18,500 bases of DNA, from NCBI GenBank assembly GCA_002490465.1, contig DKUB01000066.1, positions 1 through 18,500 of the forward strand. Direction: 5' to 3'. The DNA is from Lachnoclostridium sp. UBA7215 (GTDB lineage: Bacteria > Bacillota > Clostridia > Lachnospirales > Lachnospiraceae). The notes under the pieces are model-generated. The model saw only the letters and a program-made list of their open reading frames with translations, had not been told where the DNA came from and made no database searches. This document shows, one piece after another, positions 14,570 through 18,500 of this stretch (its first letter is position 1; every line of letters starts with the position of its first letter). The translations under genes were made by a program, and so were the position numbers.

Positions 14570-15427
14570 TCACCTATATAATTTCCCATAGAAAAATTGT
14601 TCCTGAAATGAAGTATCCCCTAAAATTTTTTCATCCGTTATATCCTCTCCATCCAAAGACACAATCCATTTATCCTCCACATCATCAAAACGGTGCCACA
14701 CGGCTATCACCTTTCCCTCAAAGTGTTTTATTGGTTCATCTGCCCCAAACACATACACATCCTGCTCATCGCCATCTCTGGCAAAAACACCTTCTACATA
14801 TCCATAATTGATTGGATAAATCATCTCCGGGTGTTTGGGATGGGCAGTCCCTAATGGCCTGTCAACCGTCCCTTTTACCGTTTTTCCAATAATATCACTA
14901 TAATCCGGCTCATCAGCCCCCATAACACAGAAAAAGTAATCCAATGTCTGCACCAGCTTTTTCTCTTCGTACAACTTTTTAATTTCAGAAACAGTCATCC
15001 ATTTGCATTCAGCCACCTCATCTGTTGTAGCAGCTTCCAACTGCAATTCCCCATCATAGTCAAAAAGCCACACATCCGCAATATCATTGAATTTTTTACC
15101 ACCAAATTTATCATATTTACCACGTATTTTCGTAAAAAGAAGTCTTCCGGCCTCCTGCTCTAAATCCAGACCCACTTCTTCTTTTACTTCCCTTACCGCT
15201 CCCTCTATACTGCTTTCTCCCTTTATCACGGAACCCCCGACACATTCCCACATAAGCGGGAATGTCGGCCTGCTGGCAGAACGCTGTGAGATAAGATACT
15301 CCCCCTTGCTGTTGCGTATCCACACATGCACTACTAAATGGTAAAAGCCCTCCGGAAGCTCTTCTCCCCGGATGTGTTCCTTCCCGGTTTTTTCTCTGTA
15401 TTTTGTATATAAGTCCCATTTTTCCAT
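14570..15427 (-). CDS. Nudix hydrolase fused to an inorganic pyrophosphatase-like domain
   Basis: A 285-residue two-domain protein. Residues about 1-165 are an IPP-isomerase-like Nudix domain (MEKWDLYTKYREKTG start). Its complete Nudix box spans 65-87: Gly65, Glu71, then REVKEEVGL. Residues about 176-285 resemble a small family I pyrophosphatase: VDRPLGTAHPKHP, YPINYGYVEG, then DGDEQDV (Asp218, Asp220, Asp223), which nearly matches the soluble pyrophosphatase signature, with Gln where a hydrophobic residue is usual. A Nudix enzyme that releases pyrophosphate could hand it to the fused domain; this is inference. AGGAGGA 7-8 nt upstream fixes the ATG at 15427. Another Nudix gene lies 38 bp upstream, probably in the same operon. 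Confidence 0.9.
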   Translation of the reverse strand: MEKWDLYTKYREKTGKEHIRGEELPEGFYHLVVHVWIRNSKGEYLISQRSASRPTFPLMWECVGGSVIKGESSIEGAVREVKEEVGLDLEQEAGRLLFTKIRGKYDKFGGKKFNDIADVWLFDYDGELQLEAATTDEVAECKWMTVSEIKKLYEEKKLVQTLDYFFCVMGADEPDYSDIIGKTVKGTVDRPLGTAHPKHPEMIYPINYGYVEGVFARDGDEQDVYVFGADEPIKHFEGKVIAVWHRFDDVEDKWIVSLDGEDITDEKILGDTSFQEQFFYGKLYR

Positions 15428-15465
15428 AACGGGTTCCTCCTCTATCATCATTGACAAAACCTCAT

Positions 15466-15957
15466 TTAAAATTCCGGCATCTCAATAAACACCACTTTTT
15501 CACCATCTGCGATTCCGCCATATATTATATCTGTCTTACGTCCTGCATCCAGATAATGCTCTATCACATATTTAGCTGTAAACGGCATTTCTAATGATGT
15601 TAATTCAGACAAAGGAAACCATCTGCTAATACCTTCATTAGAGACAATTTCCTCGTCAATACCATCTTTCAAATCAGCAAAAAAATAATAATTCTGCCGC
15701 ATCTCTCCTTTCGTTCTCCGCAGTGTTATATAACGCAATTGCAAATTGCTGATTTCTTTCTCCGTAATTCCCAATTCTTCCTGTAACTCACGCAGCACAC
15801 AGGCCCTGGCATCATTTAGTTCCGGCTCTTCAAAATGTCCGCCTGCTGAACCCACCCATACATCATTGACTACTCTGCCTCCCTGTCGGTAAAGCAGCAG
15901 CATTTTATTTCCTTTTGTTATGTATAATGATGTCATGCTTCTTAATTTTCCATTCAT
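15466..15957 (-). CDS. Nudix hydrolase (MutT-like, NTP or sugar-nucleotide housecleaning)
   Basis: A 163-residue single-domain Nudix protein. MTSLYITKGNKMLLLYRQG leads into the box GGHFEEPELNDARACVLRELQEELGI. The REL.EELG core is complete, but the first half of the box is about two residues longer than the classical G-x5-E-x7-REUxEExGU pattern, a variant familiar from clostridial MutT-like proteins. LRYITLRRTKGEMRQNYYFF follows. Likely substrates are oxidised or non-canonical nucleotides, but these cannot be assigned by eye. GAGGAGGGA upstream fits the ATG at 15957. As the first gene before the Nudix-pyrophosphatase fusion, it probably leads a three-gene operon. No clear promoter was found in the 58 bp before it. 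Confidence 0.9.
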   Translation of the reverse strand: MNGKLRSMTSLYITKGNKMLLLYRQGGRVVNDVWVGSAGGHFEEPELNDARACVLRELQEELGITEKEISNLQLRYITLRRTKGEMRQNYYFFADLKDGIDEEIVSNEGISRWFPLSELTSLEMPFTAKYVIEHYLDAGRKTDIIYGGIADGEKVVFIEMPEF

Positions 15958-16015
15958 GACATTCCCTCCTCACCTTACAGAACCTCCCGATCCTTTTTTC
16001 CCTCACAAACAAAAA

Positions 16016-16452
16016 CTATACTAATGCTAAATTTTCCTCTTTAATCCTATTTATCACAGCTTCGTCTAACTCTGTCACTTCTGCTATTTCCTCTACAAAA
16101 TAACCCTTTTTCAGCACGTTTGCATCAATCAAGCTGCTGTTATATCTCGCGCGTTTTGGAGTAGCACCTTCATCACTTCTTTGGACTTCAATATCATAGT
16201 ATACCCCTTTTGCATCTTTTGCTAAAACATCGAGTCTGATCCCATGCCCTTTCAAATTTGATATCTCATGCTGCGTATCCACTTGGATTACAATAAGGTC
16301 ATGCTTATCTAAAATTATTCACAACACAAATTCCGTGCATTTTATATTTTCTTCCAAGCACTTTGTCATAAAGGTATCATCAAACAAACGAAATCTCTTA
16401 ATTTTATCCAGCATTTTTTTGTAGGATAAAACTCTTTCCGATCACTTTTCAT
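16016..16452 (-). pseudogene. Decayed Rpn family PD-(D/E)XK recombination-promoting nuclease
   Basis: The readable part has GIRLDVLAKDAKGVYYDIEVQ and KRARYNSSLIDANVLKKG, which are hallmarks of Rpn/PDDEXK transposase-like nucleases with the D...ExQ core. The original start is probably ATG at 16452 (after GGAG), reading MKSDRKEFYPTKK. The frame then shifts at an A7 run (16414-16420), continues as LDKIKRFRLFDDTFM, and meets TGA at 16319-16321, where CGA would fit. After LKKG (about 16103) the normal middle of the protein is missing, and an Rpn-like C-terminal end, VEEIAEVTELDEAVINRI, follows directly. One frameshift, one stop and one internal deletion make function very unlikely. Confidence 0.8.
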
Positions 16453-16579
16453 AGTATATCTCCTCGTATTTTATCACAAGAAACTATGATTTGCAATATA
16501 CCCCGGTTTCTTCCATTTTAACACAAGTTTCTTTATCTTACTCATCCTTTCTATCCTTCCGGCCTTTTCCCTCCAAGAC

Positions 16580-16614
16580 AAAAAGGTCTTTTAAGATAAT
16601 CCCTAAAAGACCTT
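16580..16614 (-). terminator. Rho-independent terminator, minus strand
   Basis: AAGGTCTTTTA and TAAAAGACCTT (16614-16604 and 16593-16583 on the minus strand) form an 11-bp stem with a 10-nt loop, followed by a run of T. It closes the GNAT-DUF3795 unit. Because it immediately follows the SSB-like tail, it may originally have been the terminator of that lost gene. Confidence 0.75.
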
Positions 16615-16625
16615 CTTCCACTTTT

Positions 16626-16724
16626 TTAGTTGAATGACAAATCACCTTCAATCTCATCCGGAATGTTCATGAAGTCGTCATCTGCCAACTGACTGCTATT
16701 ATCAAAACCACTTTGTTCATACTG
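16626..16724 (-). pseudogene. Detached C-terminal tail resembling single-stranded DNA-binding protein (SSB) remnant
   Basis: In a different frame from the DUF3795 gene and just past its stop codon, the sequence encodes QYEQSGFDNSSQLADDDF, then MNIPDEIEGDLSFN and a stop. The acidic, glutamine/serine-rich run ending in a near ..DLPF motif is what closes clostridial SSB proteins (similar to FMNIPDG...ELPFN). No OB-fold precedes it, and the conserved proline is serine. It is best read as the 3' stub of an ssb gene left after deletion or insertion. The 5' edge is uncertain because it merges into DUF3795 coding sequence. The recognition rests on a short stretch. Confidence 0.5.
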
Positions 16725-17211
16725 ACTCTTCCTCTTTTTGGAACTTGACCTTGTATGGCTGATAATGCGGGTTCTCACAATTATTTCCCCAAAAAGACAG
16801 TATTCCATAATCACGAATTTGTTGATTTCCCTTTAACCACTGCCTGTATACCTGGTCTTCAAACAACTCCCTTGTTTTTTTACACGGAAATTCTTCGCAT
16901 TCTCCACAAAAATCAATCCCATGGTTTTTCGTACATTCAAGCAAAAAGCATCCTTTGATACTGCAGCCATTATGTTCTGCACTGCGGCAGCCTGAGCAGG
17001 AGGCAGCACTATACCTGCTGAGCACCTTTTCAAAGTTTTCATAACTTTCTACTGCATCAGGAATATGTTTCCCGTAAAATTCCTTCATGCCCTCTAAATA
17101 TTTTAACAAAGTTTTAGAAGACTCACAAATCACACCATTGCGATACCCCGAACAAGTGTGGCACATTAAAGAACAGGGAGCAACTTTTTTCAAGATTTCG
17201 TTTTTTTCCAT
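16717..17211 (-). CDS. DUF3795 cysteine-rich protein
   Basis: A 164-residue protein with paired cysteines throughout: CSLMCHTC near residues 13-20, CSGCRSAEHNGCSIKGCFLLEC in the middle, and FCGECEEFPC after it. This is the layout of DUF3795, a small domain expected to bind zinc or another metal; its function is unknown. It starts 17 bp after the GNAT gene and has only a weak, distant AAGGA site, so it probably depends on coupling to that gene. Its last codons overlap, in another frame, the reading frame of an SSB-like tail, so the authentic C-terminus could have been changed by the rearrangement. Confidence 0.8.
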   Translation of the reverse strand: MEKNEILKKVAPCSLMCHTCSGYRNGVICESSKTLLKYLEGMKEFYGKHIPDAVESYENFEKVLSRYSAASCSGCRSAEHNGCSIKGCFLLECTKNHGIDFCGECEEFPCKKTRELFEDQVYRQWLKGNQQIRDYGILSFWGNNCENPHYQPYKVKFQKEEESV

Positions 17212-17228
17212 CTTTTATAACGCATCCT

Positions 17229-17711
17229 TCACAATATTTTTTTCATGTACCCGCATGTAAATGGAAAGAAATCATATTTTTCTGTTCCCATATGCTCTGC
17301 TCCATGTGCCTCGTACCATTTCCGCAACTTCACATTTTCCTCCACAATTCCGATATTTACCTGCAAACACCCCATCTTTCCCGCCTCAGCAAAGGCATGC
17401 TCTAAAAGCCGTTCCCCAATCTTTTTATGCCGATAATCCTCTAGCACACATAAATTGCTTAATTCACATTCCTTTTCATTTTGTTTCCGTAATGAATAAT
17501 ATCCTGCTATTTTCTCATTCTCATAATACGCAAACATTAGTCTCTGTTCCTGCTCCAAATGATAGAGAAGGCGTTCCTCTGTTGTCGCAAATGCCGTAAA
17601 TCTTGGTGCATTTTCTACTGTAAATCCAAACTCATCCGCCACGGTCATAAAACTTTTGCAAATAACCTCAACGCAATTCGGTATCTCACTTTTTTTAATT
17701 CTCCGAATCAT
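17229..17711 (-). CDS. GNAT family N-acetyltransferase
   Basis: A 160-residue GNAT enzyme. The acetyl-CoA binding motif A is visible as LSNLCVLEDYRHKKIGERLLEHAF (R/Q-x-x-G-x-G/A type, here HKKIGERLL). It is preceded by the beta strand region IAGYYSLR and followed by NIGIVEENVKLRKWYEAHGAEHMG, the usual end of the fold. The acceptor substrate cannot be predicted. AGGAGGAAA 6 nt before the ATG is a strong ribosome site. It is the first gene of a probable two-gene unit with the DUF3795 protein. Confidence 0.9.
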   Translation of the reverse strand: MIRRIKKSEIPNCVEVICKSFMTVADEFGFTVENAPRFTAFATTEERLLYHLEQEQRLMFAYYENEKIAGYYSLRKQNEKECELSNLCVLEDYRHKKIGERLLEHAFAEAGKMGCLQVNIGIVEENVKLRKWYEAHGAEHMGTEKYDFFPFTCGYMKKIL

Positions 17712-17912
17712 CCGGCATTTCCTCCTGTCGCTATTGTCACATCATGTACTCTGACAAGCATTTTACCACATAACCGCTGATTTATCTATAATTTCCCCTA
17801 TCCCATTGATAACCTTTTCAGTTCCCCGCTGTCTGTCAGCCTGTCAACGTTTCTTGTAATAACAAAGCCGTCCTCCCTGGAAACCAGCCAGAAAACACAT
17901 AAATCTACTGTC

Positions 17913-18095
17913 TTATAATTGTTTCAGTATCTCTCCAATGTCCGCATTGATACAGATGGAGCGCTTTGCAATTTCCTCGGGTACATAGGCTTCCCCATAG
18001 TTGATACTGGCATAAGTCGCCTGTCTGTTCGTCTCCATCATCTGCCAGAACGGATATTTAATAATACCAGGGGTGTTATGTTTATTGCGCACCAT
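17913..18095 (-). pseudogene. C-terminal fragment of a SIR2 family NAD-dependent deacylase
   Basis: Only about 60 residues remain: NTPGIIKYPFWQMM, ATYASINYGEAYVPEEIAKR and SICINADIGEILKQL. This is the end of the SIR2-like proteins common in gut Clostridia, which normally have some 200 residues before it (NAD-binding Rossmann fold and zinc ribbon). Nothing of these is present: the stop codon of the next gene upstream lies 5 bp away, and there is no ribosome site before the ATG. The break lies at about 18077-18100. The 200 bp between this fragment and the GNAT gene contain no recognised gene, only a short open frame (17798-17923). Confidence 0.65.
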
Positions 18096-18100
18096 TTTTA

Positions 18101-18500
18101 TTATTTTATAACAGTGTAGTTGGTGTTTCTTGCTTTTCCATTCCGCTTTAGCAAATTACTTTTTACCATTTTCCTAATGACCCTGGAAGCAGTAGAGGTA
18201 CTCACTCCAAGCAATGCGATTACATCATTTCTTGTAACGGTACCATGAGATCGGGCATAATCCAACACTTTTTCTTCATTGCTTAGGCTTTTTTCAGCCC
18301 CTGCAGCAGAATTTTCGGTTGATTCTGCTTTCGGTACAGAAGCCTTTCTCTTTTCATATTTTGCGTTAATATTAGGCAATATAATCTTAAAGGTATTTTT
18401 GGTCGTTACAATCGAAGGTCTTTCTTCCAGATCCTCGTAGGCCTTCATAATCTTTCCTATTCCGGTACCGTAAGCCTCGATTAAGTGCAATCGGTAGAAC
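18101..18500 (-). CDS. AlbA_2/RecG-like ATP-binding protein, C-terminal part (runs off the window)
   Basis: The visible ~132 residues are the end of a COG2865-type protein (AlbA_2 domain with divergent ATPase-like region). YRLHLIEAYGTGIGKIMKAY and TFKIILPNIN are its usual C-terminal core. A low-complexity linker follows, then a winged helix: NEEKVLDYARSHGTVTRNDV, GVSTSTASRVIRKMV and LKRNGKARNTNYTV. These proteins are thought to be regulators; their function is poorly known. The open frame continues to the right edge, so the start lies outside. A TTG at 18490 is not a credible start because homologous sequence precedes it. Confidence 0.8.
   Translation of the reverse strand, partial: FYRLHLIEAYGTGIGKIMKAYEDLEERPSIVTTKNTFKIILPNINAKYEKRKASVPKAESTENSAAGAEKSLSNEEKVLDYARSHGTVTRNDVIALLGVSTSTASRVIRKMVKSNLLKRNGKARNTNYTVIK

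Noticed and set aside
16725..16814. The 5' part of the 62-codon frame that ends in the SSB-like tail, considered as part of a real small gene
   Set aside because: These codons lie inside the DUF3795 coding sequence in another frame, have no ribosome site, and look unlike SSB; only the tail is meaningful.
1..18500. CRISPR arrays, tRNA or rRNA genes, insertion-sequence ends, attachment sites
   Set aside because: No regularly spaced repeats, cloverleaf sequences, transposase with terminal repeats or integrase was seen on reading both strands; short or degenerate cases could have been missed by eye.

Overview
The window looks like chromosome of a spore-forming, low-GC member of the Clostridia, most probably a gut Lachnospiraceae relative. 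The reasons are purine-rich AGGAGG ribosome sites, SpoVAD/SpoVAE spore genes, secreted lysine-rich proteins with Big_2, BspA-type and InlB-type repeats, a YfhO/GT2 cell-wall glycosylation pair, and abundant PD-(D/E)XK proteins (an AAA-ATPase/nuclease and an Rpn-type remnant). No rRNA, tRNA, CRISPR array, prophage or intact insertion sequence was seen.

Layout, left to right. Positions 66-3022 hold two secreted proteins on the plus strand: a serpin behind an Ig-like domain, and a leucine-rich/InlB-repeat surface protein with a strong promoter of its own. Positions 3023-3833 hold a consensus promoter, an unusually structured leader (adjacent hairpins, a loop complementary to the region just before the start codon, and a short upstream reading frame) and a small conserved HExxH protein. 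Its 3' end overlaps, tail to tail, a minus-strand pair (3791-7285) of a GT2 polyprenyl-phosphate glycosyltransferase and YfhO. A PadR regulator is divergent to that pair. Positions 7876-11889 (minus) carry spoVAD-spoVAE without spoVAC, and upstream of them an ssuA-ssuB-ssuC type ABC importer. A ZIP metal transporter follows (11988-12761). Positions 12873-15957 (minus) look like a three-gene operon: a Nudix hydrolase, a Nudix-pyrophosphatase fusion, and an AAA-ATPase/PD-(D/E)XK protein.

Positions 16016-18500 are a gene graveyard with some live genes. There is a multiply damaged Rpn-type nuclease, a DUF3795 cysteine-rich protein and a GNAT acetyltransferase that seem intact, what looks like the detached acidic tail of a single-stranded-DNA-binding protein before a terminator, a SIR2 C-terminal fragment, and the 3' part of an AlbA_2/RecG-like ATP-binding protein that runs off the right edge.

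Functionally the window mixes cell-surface and host-facing functions (serpin, surface protein, wall glycosylation), nutrient import, germination and nucleotide housecleaning. I see no single coherent new multi-gene system. The strongest candidates for something undescribed are the structured leader of the HExxH gene at about 3143-3287 and the chain of decayed fragments at the right end. All family assignments were made by eye from motifs; no database search was run.
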